A stretch of DNA of 64,000 nucleotides from Pseudomonas svalbardensis (GCF_030053115.1 NZ_CP125619.1:4847501-4911500); one strand, 5' to 3'. Shown: positions 34,643 to 45,783, numbered from the stretch's first letter. Translations and numbers: made by a program. The notes: generated by a model not told the origin, from the letters alone.

Positions 34643-36098
34643 ACCACGACCTCCCATCCCGCGTGATCAATGCAATGGAGCTCATCGGCCCCCAGGACCC
34701 GGCCGCGTACGGCTTGGGCGCATCACCGGATTTTTTCCACCCGGCGATCAACTGGTCACACCACTTCCACGCGGCTTCGATTTCATCTTTACGGACAAAC
34801 AGGTTCTGATTGCCGCGCATCACTTCCAGCAACAACCGCTCGTAGGCATCGGGAATCCGTGCGCTGCGATAAGTGTCGGAAAAATTCAGCTGCAACGGAC
34901 CGCTGCGCAGCTGCATGCCCTTGTCCAGGCCTTGTTCTTTGGTCATCACGCGCAAGGAAATGCCTTCGTCCGGTTGCAGGCGGATAATCAGCTTGTTGCT
35001 GATTTGCAGGCGCTGCTCGGGGGCGAAGATGTAGTGGGACGGTTCCTTGAAGTGGATGACGATCTGCGACAGCTTCTGCGGCATGCGCTTGCCGGTACGC
35101 AGGTAAAACGGCACGCCGGCCCAACGCCAGTTGCGGATATCGGCACGCAGCGCAACGAAGGTTTCGGTGTCGCTCTGGGTGTTGGAATTTGGCTCTTCCA
35201 GGTAACCGGGGACCGATTTGCCTTCGCTGTAACCGGCGATGTACTGACCGCGCACCACCTGAGTGGTCAGGCCTTCCGGGCTGATCGGCGCCAGCGCCTT
35301 GAGCACTTTGACTTTCTCGTCACGAATGCTGTCGGCGGACAGGTCGGCCGGCGGGTCCATGGCGATCAGGCAGAGCAGTTGCAGGAGGTGATTCTGGATC
35401 ATGTCCCGCAGCTGTCCGGCCTTGTCGAAGTAACCCCAGCGACCTTCGATCCCGACCTTCTCGGCCACGGTGATTTCCACGTGGGAGATATAATTCTGGT
35501 TCCACTGGGTTTCGAACAGGCTGTTGGCGAAACGCAGGGCGATCAGGTTCTGGACGGTTTCTTTGCCCAGGTAGTGGTCGATGCGGTAGGTGCGGTTCTC
35601 CGGGAAGAACTGCGCCACGGCGTCGTTCACCTTGCGCGAGGATTCCAGGTCCGAACCAATGGGTTTTTCCAGCACCACGCGAGTGTTTTCGGTCAGGCCG
35701 ACTTTCGCCAGGTTCTCGCAGATCGCGCCGTAAACGGCGGCCGGTGTCGCGAAGTAGGCAATCACCCGCTGGGCGCTGCCGGCCATTTCGGCCAGGGCGA
35801 CGTAATCGTCAGCCTTGAGGAAGTCGACGTGCAGGTAACTCAGGCGGGCCAGAAAGCGTTCGACCACGGCTTCGTCCAGCTCTTTGGCGACGACGTAGCG
35901 GCGCAGCTCGGAGGCGATGAACGCCAAATGCTGCTGCTCGCTGCCAGGCTCACGGGCCAGCGCGATAATTCGCGTGTCCTCGTGCAACAGGCCTGCGCCA
36001 TCGAGCTGATAAAGGGCAGGAAACAGCTTGCGCAGGGCCAGATCGCCGAGGGCGCCGAACAAGGCAAAGGTGCACGGTTCAACCGTAATCGAAGGCAT
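34629..36098 (-). CDS. zwf: Glucose-6-phosphate 1-dehydrogenase
   Basis: Oxidises glucose-6-phosphate to 6-phosphoglucono-lactone with NAD(P)+. 489 residues. The Rossmann start is [20 protein letters not shown], and the active-site motif [14 protein letters not shown] includes the catalytic His region. [15 protein letters not shown] precedes it. It is the first gene of zwf-pgl-eda, divergent from hexR, with a candidate HexR operator in the 234-bp gap. Confidence 0.97.
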   Translation of the reverse strand: MPSITVEPCTFALFGALGDLALRKLFPALYQLDGAGLLHEDTRIIALAREPGSEQQHLAFIASELRRYVVAKELDEAVVERFLARLSYLHVDFLKADDYVALAEMAGSAQRVIAYFATPAAVYGAICENLAKVGLTENTRVVLEKPIGSDLESSRKVNDAVAQFFPENRTYRIDHYLGKETVQNLIALRFANSLFETQWNQNYISHVEITVAEKVGIEGRWGYFDKAGQLRDMIQNHLLQLLCLIAMDPPADLSADSIRDEKVKVLKALAPISPEGLTTQVVRGQYIAGYSEGKSVPGYLEEPNSNTQSDTETFVALRADIRNWRWAGVPFYLRTGKRMPQKLSQIVIHFKEPSHYIFAPEQRLQISNKLIIRLQPDEGISLRVMTKEQGLDKGMQLRSGPLQLNFSDTYRSARIPDAYERLLLEVMRGNQNLFVRKDEIEAAWKWCDQLIAGWKKSGDAPKPYAAGSWGPMSSIALITRDGRSWYGDI

Positions 36099-36163
36099 GA
36101 TGTTTGTTCTTTTATCAAGTTAAGCTACAAATACCTTTTTTCAAGGCATCACTCAAGCGAAAA

Positions 36164-36179
36164 TGTAGTAATAACCACA
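36164..36179 (-). promoter_or_regulatory. Candidate HexR operator between zwf and hexR
   Basis: On the minus strand TTGTGGTTATTACTACA is an imperfect palindrome that retains the TTGT half of the HexR consensus TTGT-N7/8-ACAA and a degenerate right half. It lies about 66 bp upstream of zwf. It is weaker than the two sites upstream of edd/gapA. Confidence 0.5.
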
Positions 36180-36332
36180 ACATTTTCGCAAAATACAGAT
36201 TCCGAGTGGTGGACGGTCGGAGCCATCAGTAGGATAGGCCACCGTTTGGGGCCGCATCAAAGGCCCAATTTGCATAGCAACACGCTTGTTTGCATCGCAG
36301 ATGCACTCTTGTAGGCGAACCAAGGAAACCAT

Positions 36333-37202
36333 ATGGACCGCGTGCGAAATTTACTGGAACAGATCCAGAATCGCCTTGAAGACCTGAACAAGGCAGAACG
36401 CAAAGTCGCCGAAGTGATCCTGCTCAACCCACAGCAGGCCACCCGGTTCAGCATTGCCGCCCTCGCCCAGGCCTCAAAGGTCAGCGAGCCGACGGTCAAC
36501 CGTTTCTGCCGTTCGTTCGGCGTCAGCGGCTACCCGGAACTCAAGCTTCAATTGGCGCAGAGCCTGGCCAGCGGCGCGGCGTATGTCAGCCGTGCGGTCG
36601 AGGCCGACGACAATCCGGAAGCCTATACCAAAAAGATTTTCGGCAGCGCCATCGCCTCTTTGGACAGTGCGTTGCAGGCGCTCGACCCGAACCTGATCAG
36701 CCGCGCCGTCGACCTGTTGATCCAGGCCCGGCAGATCCACTTCTTCGGCCTCGGCGCCTCGGCCCCGGTGGCGCTGGATGCGCAGCACAAGTTTTTCCGC
36801 TTCAACCTGGCGGTCACCGCGCATGCCGACGTGCTGATGCAGCGCATGATTGCGTCGGTGGCGCACACCGGCGAGTTGTTTGTGATTATTTCCTACACCG
36901 GCCGTACCCGCGAACTGGTGGAAGTGGCGCGTATTGCCCGGGAAAACGGTGCTTCGGTACTGGGCCTGACGGCCGAGGGTTCGCCACTGGCCAAGGCCAG
37001 CACGTTGAGCCTGAACATTCCGCTGCCGGAAGACACCGACATCTATATGCCGATGACGTCGCGGATCATTCAACTGACCGTGCTGGATGTGCTCGCCACC
37101 GGCATGACCTTGCGTCGAGGCGTGGATTTCCAACCGCATTTGCGCAAGATCAAGGAAAGTCTGAATGCCAGTCGGTATCCGATTGGGGATGAGTTCAACT
37201 AA
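36333..37202 (+). CDS. hexR: RpiR-family regulator HexR
   Basis: Represses zwf-pgl-eda and edd/gapA; KDPG is the known inducer in Pseudomonas. 289 residues. The N-terminal RpiR helix-turn-helix is [20 protein letters not shown] (~residues 41-60), and a SIS sugar-phosphate domain starts around residue 125 ([20 protein letters not shown] ... [20 protein letters not shown]). AAGGAAA precedes the ATG. It is divergent from zwf. Confidence 0.95.
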   Translation: MDRVRNLLEQIQNRLEDLNKAERKVAEVILLNPQQATRFSIAALAQASKVSEPTVNRFCRSFGVSGYPELKLQLAQSLASGAAYVSRAVEADDNPEAYTKKIFGSAIASLDSALQALDPNLISRAVDLLIQARQIHFFGLGASAPVALDAQHKFFRFNLAVTAHADVLMQRMIASVAHTGELFVIISYTGRTRELVEVARIARENGASVLGLTAEGSPLAKASTLSLNIPLPEDTDIYMPMTSRIIQLTVLDVLATGMTLRRGVDFQPHLRKIKESLNASRYPIGDEFN

Positions 37203-37233
37203 CCCAACTTCTTCATTGCCTGATCTGGCCTCA

Positions 37234-37297
37234 TCGCGAGCAGGCTCACTCCCACAAGGGAATGCATTCCAAATGCGGGAGCGAGCCTGCTCGCGAA
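37234..37297. repeat. REPIN pair
   Basis: TCGCGAGCAGGCTCACTCCC and the inverted GGGAGCGAGCCTGCTCGCGA separated by ~23 bases, between convergent hexR and the mutarotase gene. Confidence 0.85.
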
Positions 37298-37327
37298 AGG
37301 GCCAGCTGCAACACCGCAACTCTTGAG

Positions 37328-38182
37328 CTAAACCCCCACCCGCGCCTGCAAACTCAAATGCGCCCTCTCCCCCGGCGCCAGGCTCAGGCTATCGGTCCCG
37401 CCACTCGCGGCCTCAACACACACAAACTCCGAAATCTCGCTCCAGCTCACCCCCAGCAACGGCCGCGAGCCCGGATGCCAGACCACCGTGTCCGCATGGT
37501 CACCGGTATCGATGCACAACTCACGCTGCCAGGCGTGGTCCTTGAGCTGCAATTCGCCGTCATGCTGGAACACCCGCTGACAGCCACCCTCTACCCGCAA
37601 TTCGCCTTCCTGATGACAAATCTGACGATTCAACTGGTCGTAACCCTGCGCTCCGTCGAGGCCAGACAGCGCTACCTCACCGACGTCACCAATACGCCAA
37701 TACGCATGCAACGCCTGACTCAATTGGCACGGCAGGCTGTCCTGATGCTCGGTACTCAGGCGTAAATCCATGCGCTCACCCAAGTGCGCGTGCAGGTCCA
37801 CTTGCCAATCGCACAACTGAAGTTGCCAGTGCAAGCGCACGCCATCGTCATCAGTGCTGCTGTCCAGCAGCTTCCAGTCGATCAACCGTGCCCAGCCATG
37901 GGACGGCCAGGCGTTTTCGCTCGGATGACGGCCATACCACGGCCAGCACACCGGAACGCCACCACGAATCGCGCCGACCTGCGGCCACTTCGCCGCGCAC
38001 CAGAGCCAGGGTTTCTGGCCCTTTGGCTGGAAGTGCAGCAACTGTGCACCCTGCCGACTGAACACCGCCTGACACAGCGGATGGTCGATCACCAGCACGT
38101 CGCGCTTCTGATAGCGCTCCCACGCAAACACCGGACGTTCGCGCAAGGATTTGAAGAAGCGTTGTAGCGGATGCTCATGCAT
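37328..38182 (-). CDS. D-hexose-6-phosphate mutarotase (YeaD-like)
   Basis: Interconverts alpha and beta anomers of hexose-6-phosphate. 284 residues with the aldose-epimerase beta-sandwich. Landmarks are GAIRGGVPVCWPWYGRHP, PSHGWARL, the catalytic His region LSQALHAYWRIGDV and the catalytic Glu region SEFVCVEAASGGTDSLSLAP. It lies downstream of oprB and of a terminator, so it is expressed by readthrough or separately. The context with glucose transport fits a role ahead of Zwf. Confidence 0.9.
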   Translation of the reverse strand: MHEHPLQRFFKSLRERPVFAWERYQKRDVLVIDHPLCQAVFSRQGAQLLHFQPKGQKPWLWCAAKWPQVGAIRGGVPVCWPWYGRHPSENAWPSHGWARLIDWKLLDSSTDDDGVRLHWQLQLCDWQVDLHAHLGERMDLRLSTEHQDSLPCQLSQALHAYWRIGDVGEVALSGLDGAQGYDQLNRQICHQEGELRVEGGCQRVFQHDGELQLKDHAWQRELCIDTGDHADTVVWHPGSRPLLGVSWSEISEFVCVEAASGGTDSLSLAPGERAHLSLQARVGV

Positions 38183-38222
38183 GTACCACGGTCCTGAAAA
38201 TCACCCGGGGTGCGCCGCCCCC

Positions 38223-38257
38223 AAAAAAAAGCGGACAGCCTGGGCTGTCCGCAAAAA
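38223..38257 (-). terminator. Rho-independent terminator of gtsABCD-oprB
   Basis: On the minus strand GCGGACAGCC pairs with GGCTGTCCGC with a very short loop, followed by eight T residues, 34 bp after the oprB stop. Confidence 0.88.
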
Positions 38258-38290
38258 TGCGCACATAGAGAGGAGCTTATCGCAACAACG

Positions 38291-39637
38291 TTAGAACACC
38301 GACTGAATTTTCAGGCCGGCGACCAGCGCGTTGTCGACTTCATCAACACCGCCTGGGTGAGTGATGTATTGCAAGTTAGGACGCACGGTCAGCCAGTTGG
38401 TAACGTGGAAGCCGTAGTTGATCTCGTAGTTGTACTCTGTGCTACGCAGCGGCGAGAACAGTGGATCCTCGTACTCGGTGACACCATTGGAGGCGTTGAC
38501 CAACTCGGCGTTTTTCTTCACGTCATCGTTGACATGGATACGGGCAAAACCGATACCCATGTCATCTTTTGGACGTGCATCGAACGGGCCCTTATACACA
38601 AACATCAGCGACTGGTAGTTGTCGACGAAGTTGGTGTCCTTGTCGTGGAAAGTAGCGTTGGCTGCGATGTTCAGACCGCGGGACGCGTCACCGTTGTGGC
38701 GGGTGAGTTGTTGCTGCGCAACGAACCAGTAACCGTGTTTGCTATCGTGGCTGCGATAGGCGTTACCGCTGGTTGCTGCATCATTGCCGTCGGCATCCTT
38801 ACGGACGTCATCGGCATTGGCTGTGCTTTTGTAGTAACCGACACGGTATTCGCCCGGCAGGTTGCCAGGGTTCGGCAACCAGACCAGTTCGACCGGCAGG
38901 ACGGTGCCCTCGGTACCACTGCCGCTGAGCTTGAAGCCGTTACCGTGCTCCAGTTGCGACGGGTTCTGGTTGTACGCGCCGATCTGCGCATAGAACTCTG
39001 GCGAGATGTTGTACTTCACGCGGACCGCAGCCTGCATGACCGGCCAGTTGTACCAGATGTTGGTGGCCCAGTTACCCGCTTGGGAACCGCAGAACGCCAG
39101 GTTCTGGAACTCGCAAGGGAAGGTATTGAAGTCCTCGCCTTCGCCGAAGTAACCGGCCTTGACGTCCAGTTTACCGTCGAGGAACTGGTGCTTGATCCAC
39201 AATTGGGTCAGACGGACCATATGGCCACGGCCGTAGACTTCCTGTGACGAACTCAAGGTGCCGGCACGCGGGTCGCCGACACGGTCATTGGAAATGTTCT
39301 CACCGTTACGGTTAGTGAGCTGGATCTTGGCCTGGGTGTTATCCCAGCCCCACAGTTTTTGCAGGTCCAGCGCCACGCCCAGACCAAACTGGTCGGCGTA
39401 ACGCGCAGTCTTGTCATCATTAAACCCGCCGTGGAGGTTGCCGCCCACTTCACCGACATAGTCCATCTTGATGTCGATACCCTGCTCGATCAGCCTGGTC
39501 CGCTCACCACCCCAATCACCGGTCATCCATTCGGAGTCGGCGCTGAACGCGTCAGCCGCGTGTACGCTACCGGTCAGCATCATTGCCGCAATGGCTGACA
39601 ACTGGCAGATAAGCTGAGCGTTGTTGTTCTTCTTCAT
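38291..39637 (-). CDS. oprB: Carbohydrate-selective porin OprB
   Basis: Outer-membrane channel that lets glucose and other sugars into the periplasm. 448 residues: a signal peptide (residues 1-27, cleaved after VHA), then a beta-barrel rich in alternating strands, with the OprB start EWMTGDWGGERTRLIEQGID and an aromatic C-terminal Phe (LKIQSVF) as expected for Bam-mediated assembly. It follows gtsD across a REPIN and is followed by a terminator, so it closes the gts operon. Confidence 0.95.
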   Translation of the reverse strand: MKKNNNAQLICQLSAIAAMMLTGSVHAADAFSADSEWMTGDWGGERTRLIEQGIDIKMDYVGEVGGNLHGGFNDDKTARYADQFGLGVALDLQKLWGWDNTQAKIQLTNRNGENISNDRVGDPRAGTLSSSQEVYGRGHMVRLTQLWIKHQFLDGKLDVKAGYFGEGEDFNTFPCEFQNLAFCGSQAGNWATNIWYNWPVMQAAVRVKYNISPEFYAQIGAYNQNPSQLEHGNGFKLSGSGTEGTVLPVELVWLPNPGNLPGEYRVGYYKSTANADDVRKDADGNDAATSGNAYRSHDSKHGYWFVAQQQLTRHNGDASRGLNIAANATFHDKDTNFVDNYQSLMFVYKGPFDARPKDDMGIGFARIHVNDDVKKNAELVNASNGVTEYEDPLFSPLRSTEYNYEINYGFHVTNWLTVRPNLQYITHPGGVDEVDNALVAGLKIQSVF

Positions 39638-39694
39638 CCCTACATCCTCGTTTTATTGTTATTCACTGTTTTTATTTAACGCGGTGACATCCCC

Positions 39695-39789
39695 TGTGGG
39701 AGCGAGACCGGCTTGCCGGCGATAGCGGTGTATCAGTCGACATCGATGTTGAATGTCAGTCCGTCATCGCGAGCAGGCTCGCTCCCACA
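39695..39789. repeat. REPIN between gtsD and oprB
   Basis: TGTGGGAGCGAGACCGGCTT on the left and the inverted GCGAGCAGGCTCGCTCCCACA-type arm on the right, ~95 bp overall, with the spacer motif AACATxxATGTTGAATGTCAG-like also seen in other copies. It could modulate mRNA levels between the transporter and porin genes. Confidence 0.85.
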
Positions 39790-39799
39790 TTTTTGATCT

Positions 39800-40960
<1,161 letters not shown>

Positions 40961-40964
40961 TGTT

Positions 40965-41810
40965 CTACCCCTTGACCGCGCCGGACGTCAGCCCACGCAG
41001 GAAATACTTGCCAGCGAATATGTAGACCAGCAGTGTCGGCAGCCCGGCGATCATCGCGGCGGCCATATCAACGTTGTATTCCTTGGCCCCGGTGCTGGTG
41101 TTGACCAGGTTGTTCAGGGCCACGGTAATCGGCTGGGCATCGCCACTGGCGAAGACCACGCCGAACAGGAAGTCATTCCAGATCTGGGTGAACTGCCAGA
41201 TCAGGCAGACCATCACGATCGGGATCGACATCGGCAGCAGGATCTTCCAGAAAATCGTGAAGAAGCCCGCGCCATCAAGCCGTGCAGCCTTGACCAGCGC
41301 ATCGGGAATGCTCACGTAGTAGTTGCGGAAGAACAGCGTGGTGAACGCCAGGCCGTAGACCACGTGCACCAGCACCAGACCGGTGGTGGTGTTCGCCAGG
41401 CCGATCTTGCCGAGGGTAAACGAGGCTGGAAGCAGCACGGTCTGGAACGGCAGGAAGCAGCCGAACAGCAGCAGGCCGAAGAACAGTTGCGAACCGCGGA
41501 AGCGCCACATCGACAGCACGTAGCCATTCATTGCACCGATGAAGGTGGAGATCAGCACCGCCGGCACGGTGATTTTCACCGAGTTCCAGAAGTAGCTGCC
41601 CACGCTGTCCCAGGCCTTGATCCAGCCGATGCCGTCAATCACTTGAGGCCAGCTCAGCAGGTTGCCGGTGCGGATGTCTTCCGGGGATTTGAAACTGGTC
41701 AGCAGCATCACCACCAGCGGGATCAGGTAGATTGCGGCGGCCAGCAACAGCGTGGCGTAGATTGCGATGCGGCTGAAACTGATCGCCGGTTTTCCGAGTT
41801 GATTACTCAT
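40965..41810 (-). CDS. gtsC: Glucose ABC transporter permease GtsC
   Basis: A 281-residue inner-membrane permease of the MalG type with six helices. The EAA loop that contacts the ATPase is visible: DALVKAARLDGAGFFTIFWK followed by ILLPMSIP. Its start overlaps gtsB by eight bp, implying coupled translation. Confidence 0.95.
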   Translation of the reverse strand: MSNQLGKPAISFSRIAIYATLLLAAAIYLIPLVVMLLTSFKSPEDIRTGNLLSWPQVIDGIGWIKAWDSVGSYFWNSVKITVPAVLISTFIGAMNGYVLSMWRFRGSQLFFGLLLFGCFLPFQTVLLPASFTLGKIGLANTTTGLVLVHVVYGLAFTTLFFRNYYVSIPDALVKAARLDGAGFFTIFWKILLPMSIPIVMVCLIWQFTQIWNDFLFGVVFASGDAQPITVALNNLVNTSTGAKEYNVDMAAAMIAGLPTLLVYIFAGKYFLRGLTSGAVKG

Positions 41811-42711
41811 GGCGTTTGCCTCGCAATTCGGAGTACAGATACGGCACCAGAATCGCCAGGATCGCGCCGAGCATCATCATGGCGCTGGCTGAACCAATGC
41901 CCATCTGGCCACGGCTGAAGGTGAAGGAATACATGAACATCGCGGGCAGGTCGGACGAGTAGCCCGGGCCGCCAGCGGTCATGGCCGCCACCAGGTCGAA
42001 GCTCTTGATCGCGATGTGCGCGAGGATCATGAAGGCGCTGAAGAACACCGGGCGCAGGCTCGGCAACACGATCTTCAGGTAGATGGTCGGCAGGCTCGCA
42101 CCGTCGACTTGCGCCGCACGGATAATCGATTGATCGACACCACGAAGGCCGGCCAGGAACATCGCCATCACAAACCCGGAGGCTTGCCACACGGCGGCGA
42201 TCACCAGGCAGTAAACCACGCGATCCTGATCCACCAGCCAGTCGAGACGGAAGCCTTCCCAGCCCCAGTCACGCAGCATTTTGTCCAGGCCCAGGCCTGG
42301 GTTGAGCAGCCATTTCCACGCGGTACCGGTGACGATCATCGAGAGCGCCATCGGGTACAGGTAAACGGTGCGAATGAAGCCTTCCTTGCGAATGCGCTGA
42401 TCCAGCAGCACCGCCAGGAACACCCCCAGCACCAGGCTGATGCCGATGAACATGCCACCGAAGACCGCGAGGTTTTTGCTCGCGACCCACCAGCGATCGT
42501 TGTCCATCAGGCGGATGTATTGCTGCAGGCCGACCCATTTGTAGCTCGGCATGAAGCTGGAATTGGTGAAGGACAGAACGAATGTCCAGAGGATGTAACC
42601 GTAAAAACCAACCAGGACGATCAGCATGCTTGGCGCCAAAACCAGTTTGGGGAGCCAGCGCTGCAGTGCGTCGAACGGTGAGGCTTTGCTGAAAACCGCC
42701 ACAGAGCTCAT
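41803..42711 (-). CDS. gtsB: Glucose ABC transporter permease GtsB
   Basis: A 302-residue MalF-type permease with six helices. The EAA loop reads IRAAQVDGASLPTIYLKIVL then PSLRPVFFS. The N-terminal half (LVLAPSMLIVLVGFYGYILW) is typical of sugar permeases. It is separated from gtsA by 161 bp that carry a REPIN, which may lower expression of the membrane subunits relative to the binding protein. Confidence 0.95.
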   Translation of the reverse strand: MSSVAVFSKASPFDALQRWLPKLVLAPSMLIVLVGFYGYILWTFVLSFTNSSFMPSYKWVGLQQYIRLMDNDRWWVASKNLAVFGGMFIGISLVLGVFLAVLLDQRIRKEGFIRTVYLYPMALSMIVTGTAWKWLLNPGLGLDKMLRDWGWEGFRLDWLVDQDRVVYCLVIAAVWQASGFVMAMFLAGLRGVDQSIIRAAQVDGASLPTIYLKIVLPSLRPVFFSAFMILAHIAIKSFDLVAAMTAGGPGYSSDLPAMFMYSFTFSRGQMGIGSASAMMMLGAILAILVPYLYSELRGKRHE

Positions 42712-42756
42712 CGGGATAATCCAGGTGAAGAGGAATTGATATCGGCAGGGATCCCT

Positions 42757-42851
42757 TGTGGGAGCGAGCCTGCTCGCGAAGGCGATTTCTCAGCCGACAT
42801 CATTTCTGAATGTCAGACCGCTTTCGCCGGCAAGCCGGTCTCGCTCCCACA
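42757..42851. repeat. REPIN between gtsA and gtsB
   Basis: TGTGGGAGCGAGCCTGCTCG on the left and the inverted GCCGGTCTCGCTCCCACA-type arm on the right. It sits inside the operon after the binding-protein gene, a classical position for differential mRNA stability. Confidence 0.88.
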
Positions 42852-42872
42852 GGGATTACTGAGTGCCGGAGA

Positions 42873-44180
42873 TTACTGGGCGGCTTTGACGGCCGATGCC
42901 AGTTGGGCGCTGGCCTTGGCCGGGTCAGCGTTCTTGTCGTTCATGAAGTTGGTCACCACATCGAAAATCGCGCCCTGCACGGCCAGGGAAGTGGCCATGT
43001 TGTGCGCCATGCTCGGTTGCAGGCCGCCAGTCTTCTCGTCTGCAAGGAAATCCTTGGCAGCCGCTTGAGCGCAGGAATCGAAGCCCAGACCGCTCATGTC
43101 GTTAAGCATGTCGGTACGCACCGGGATCGAACCTTTGTTGATGCTGAAGACTTTCTGGAAGTCTTTACCCAGCGCGACCTTGGCCAGGTCCTGCTGAGCG
43201 GCGATGTCGCCTTTGCGATCAGCCTTGAGCTTGAACACCGCCAGGGAATCGATGTTGTAGGTGAAGGCTTTTTCGGTGCCCGGGAACGGCACGCACTGGT
43301 AGTCCTTGCCGGCTACTTTCTTGGCAGCGGTCCATTCGCTCTTGGCCCAGTCGCCCATCATCTGCATACCGGCCTTGCCGTTGATGACGTCGGCCGCCGC
43401 GATGTTCCAGTCACGACCGGCGCGGTTCGGGTCCATGTAGCCCGTGAGTTTTTTAAGCTCGGTGAACGACTTGGTCATCTCGGCACCCGAGAGGGTTTTC
43501 TGATCCAGGTCTACCAGGGCTTTCTTGTAACCGTCAGCGCCCATGACCGAGAGCACCACGTCTTCAAACACGGTGCTGTCCTGCCAAGGCTGGCCACCGT
43601 GGGCAAGCGCGATGAAGCCGGCGGCTTTGAGCTTGTCGCCGGCGGCATAAAACTCTTCGAGGGTGGTCGGGGTTTTTTCGATCCCGGCTTTCTTGAAGAC
43701 TTCCGGGTTGATCCACAGCCAGTTGACGCGGTGAATGTTCACCGGCACGGCGACATAGTCACCTTCGTACTTGACGGTGTCGGAGACTTTCTTCGACAGC
43801 AGGCCATCCCAGCCTTCGGACTTGGCAACGTCTTTGAGGGTATCGGTGCTGAGCAGGCCAGTGCTGCCCCACTCCTGGATGTCCGGACCTTTGATTTGTG
43901 CAACGCCCGGCGGGTTACCGGCGACGGCGCGGCTTTTGAGTACGGTCATGGCAGTGGAACCGCCGCCACCGGCGACTGCGCCGTCCTTCCAGGTAAAGCC
44001 GTCTTTTTCGACTTGGGCCTTCAGAACATCGACCGCGGCCTTTTCACCACCGGAGGTCCACCAGTGAACGACTTCCACCGAACCTTTGGAATCGGCAGCA
44101 AGCGTACTCAGCGGAAATGCAGACAGGGGAAGCAGTGAGGCGAGAGAAATGACAGTAGCGAGGCGAGAAATCGCATTCAT
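42873..44180 (-). CDS. gtsA: Periplasmic glucose-binding protein GtsA
   Basis: Binds glucose (and probably mannose) in the periplasm and delivers it to GtsBC. 435 residues: a signal peptide to about residue 28 (ends STLAA), then the family-1 solute-binding fold starting [20 protein letters not shown]. Conserved features include [20 protein letters not shown] and [18 protein letters not shown] precedes the ATG. It is the first gene of gtsABCD-oprB. A candidate GltR element lies 85 bp upstream. Confidence 0.96.
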   Translation of the reverse strand: MNAISRLATVISLASLLPLSAFPLSTLAADSKGSVEVVHWWTSGGEKAAVDVLKAQVEKDGFTWKDGAVAGGGGSTAMTVLKSRAVAGNPPGVAQIKGPDIQEWGSTGLLSTDTLKDVAKSEGWDGLLSKKVSDTVKYEGDYVAVPVNIHRVNWLWINPEVFKKAGIEKTPTTLEEFYAAGDKLKAAGFIALAHGGQPWQDSTVFEDVVLSVMGADGYKKALVDLDQKTLSGAEMTKSFTELKKLTGYMDPNRAGRDWNIAAADVINGKAGMQMMGDWAKSEWTAAKKVAGKDYQCVPFPGTEKAFTYNIDSLAVFKLKADRKGDIAAQQDLAKVALGKDFQKVFSINKGSIPVRTDMLNDMSGLGFDSCAQAAAKDFLADEKTGGLQPSMAHNMATSLAVQGAIFDVVTNFMNDKNADPAKASAQLASAVKAAQ

Positions 44181-44264
44181 CTAGTAGTACCTTTCTTGTT
44201 GTTATGCATGCAAGTCTGGTGCTTGCGCTGCATAGGATTTTAAACAGGAGTGATCCCTTCGCAG

Positions 44265-44291
44265 GTAACGAAGGGACGTTCGAATGTCACC
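44265..44291. promoter_or_regulatory. Candidate GltR element upstream of gtsA
   Basis: GTAACGAAGGG-N8-ATGTCACC, 27 bp, shared in order and spacing with 45618-45644 upstream of the AGE-family isomerase gene. It lies 85 bp upstream of the gtsA start. A CCCTTCG ... CGAAGGG inverted repeat overlaps its left half. Binding by the adjacent GltR/GtrS system is inferred from location only. Confidence 0.55.
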
Positions 44292-44297
44292 ACATGG

Positions 44298-45557
44298 TTA
44301 CACAGGAGCGCTCTGGGATAACTGTGCCAAGGCAGTCGCCATACTCGGAGCCAGAGGCAATCGCGGGATCAGTACGGCTTGCCAGGCGTGATAAAGGTCG
44401 GGTTTACCGGCCCAGATATCGGCGCTCGGGCGGTTCTGCGGATCGAGTTCGTGATGCCAGCTGCCACTTTCGCGGTCGATGAAATGGCTGTCGCAGAATT
44501 CCCAAAAAAGTCGATACCAGCTTTCGTATTGCGCATCGCCTGTGCGTTTAAGCAGCGCACTGGCGGCGGCGCTGGCTTCGCAATGGGTCCAGTGCAGACG
44601 ATGGCGCACCACGGCGCGATTGTCCCAGTCGAGGGTGTAAACAATCCCCGGTGCCCCGTCGACATCCCAGCCGTGACGGCAGTTGTGGTCGAAGAGTTTC
44701 TGCGCGTCGCTGGCGAGCCAGCCCGGCGTGAGCATCCCGGCCTTAACCCGCGCCGCTTCGAGGTGCAGCATCAGCCGGGCCCATTCGAAACCGTGACCCG
44801 GCGTGGTGCCGTAGGGGCGAAAACCATCAGCCGGGTTGTCGTGGTTGTATTCGCGCAAGGGTTGCCAGTCGCGGTCGAAATGCTCGACCACCAGGTAATC
44901 GTTAGCGGCCGCGTGACCGTGGATGACGCGCTCGACGATGCGCTGGGCGCGACACAGCCAGCGGTTCTCTTCGGTGACATCAGCCAACGCGAGAAAGGCT
45001 TCGGTGGCGTGCATGTTGCTGTTGGCGCCGCGATAGGCTTCCTCGACGCTCCAGTCGCGGTTGAAGGATTCGCGCATCGCGCCCTCCTCCTCGCTCCAGA
45101 AATGCGCGTCAATGATGTGGATGGCATCGTCGAGCAAGGCCTGTGCGCCGGGACGCCGAGCGACGACCGCAGAACTGGCGGCCAGCGCGACGAAGGCGTG
45201 CAGGTAAGCTGCTTTGTCGGTGTTGCCGTCGCGATGCTCGGGGGCAGGGAACCAGCCACCGTGTTCGGCGTCGCGCAATGGGCCGCTGAGGGTTTTGATG
45301 CCGTGATCCACCAGCTCGGCGAAACCCGGCAAGCCCTGAATGTGAGCCATGGCGAAACTGTGGGTCATGCGCGCGGTGTTCATGGTTTCGGCGTGGGCGT
45401 TGGCCGGCAGGCAGCCCTTTTCATCAAGATTGCCGAAGCCTTCGGCAAGCTTCGAGGCCTTGGCAAACGCCAGCAGGCGCAGGCCTTCGTCGGCGAGCCA
45501 TTGCTGATGGGCGGGTGCGTTCAGCCAACTGCTGAAAGCGGGTTGGAAGGTGTCCAT
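44298..45557 (-). CDS. AGE-family aldose-ketose isomerase, mannose-isomerase-like
   Basis: A 419-residue (alpha/alpha)6-barrel enzyme of the N-acylglucosamine 2-epimerase superfamily. Conserved barrel residues are visible in NTARMTHSFAMAHIQG, SNMHATEAFLALADVTEENR, TPGHGFEWARLMLHLEAARV (His-Glu active-site segment) and HWTHCEASAAASALL. Homologues such as YihS and Pseudomonas mannose isomerase convert mannose to fructose. It lies directly upstream of gtsA on the same strand and shares the putative GltR element, so it probably processes a sugar imported by Gts. Confidence 0.88.
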   Translation of the reverse strand: MDTFQPAFSSWLNAPAHQQWLADEGLRLLAFAKASKLAEGFGNLDEKGCLPANAHAETMNTARMTHSFAMAHIQGLPGFAELVDHGIKTLSGPLRDAEHGGWFPAPEHRDGNTDKAAYLHAFVALAASSAVVARRPGAQALLDDAIHIIDAHFWSEEEGAMRESFNRDWSVEEAYRGANSNMHATEAFLALADVTEENRWLCRAQRIVERVIHGHAAANDYLVVEHFDRDWQPLREYNHDNPADGFRPYGTTPGHGFEWARLMLHLEAARVKAGMLTPGWLASDAQKLFDHNCRHGWDVDGAPGIVYTLDWDNRAVVRHRLHWTHCEASAAASALLKRTGDAQYESWYRLFWEFCDSHFIDRESGSWHHELDPQNRPSADIWAGKPDLYHAWQAVLIPRLPLAPSMATALAQLSQSAPV

Positions 45558-45617
45558 GGGGTGCCTTTTTTGTTGTTATGACTGGGGGCAGTCTAAACAA
45601 CGGGCGGAGGCGGGCTT

Positions 45618-45644
45618 GTAACGAAGGGGGCGAGTTATGTCACC
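45618..45644. promoter_or_regulatory. Candidate GltR element upstream of the AGE isomerase
   Basis: Second copy of GTAACGAAGGG-N8-ATGTCACC, 61 bp upstream of the isomerase start. Its right part overlaps a perfect inverted repeat, ATGTCAC-CGCTTT-GTGACAT (45637-45656). The eight central bases differ from the gtsA copy. Confidence 0.55.
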
Positions 45645-45690
45645 GCTTTGTGACATTCGCCTTGAGGAATGTGTTGAATGGTCTGACGCC

Positions 45691-45765
45691 TTCGCGAGCA
45701 GGCTCGCTCCCACAGGGGAGATGCGTCGTACACAAATCCAATGTGGGAGCGCGCCTGCTCGCGAT
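45691..45765. repeat. REPIN pair
   Basis: TTCGCGAGCAGGCTCGCTCC and inverted GGGAGCGCGCCTGCTCGCGA arms, between gtrS and the isomerase gene. Confidence 0.85.
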
Positions 45766-45783
45766 GGGCGCGACGCGGTCTAA

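Noticed and set aside
36164..36179. Confident HexR site at zwf
   Set aside because: Only one half matches TTGT-N7/8-ACAA; recorded at reduced confidence.
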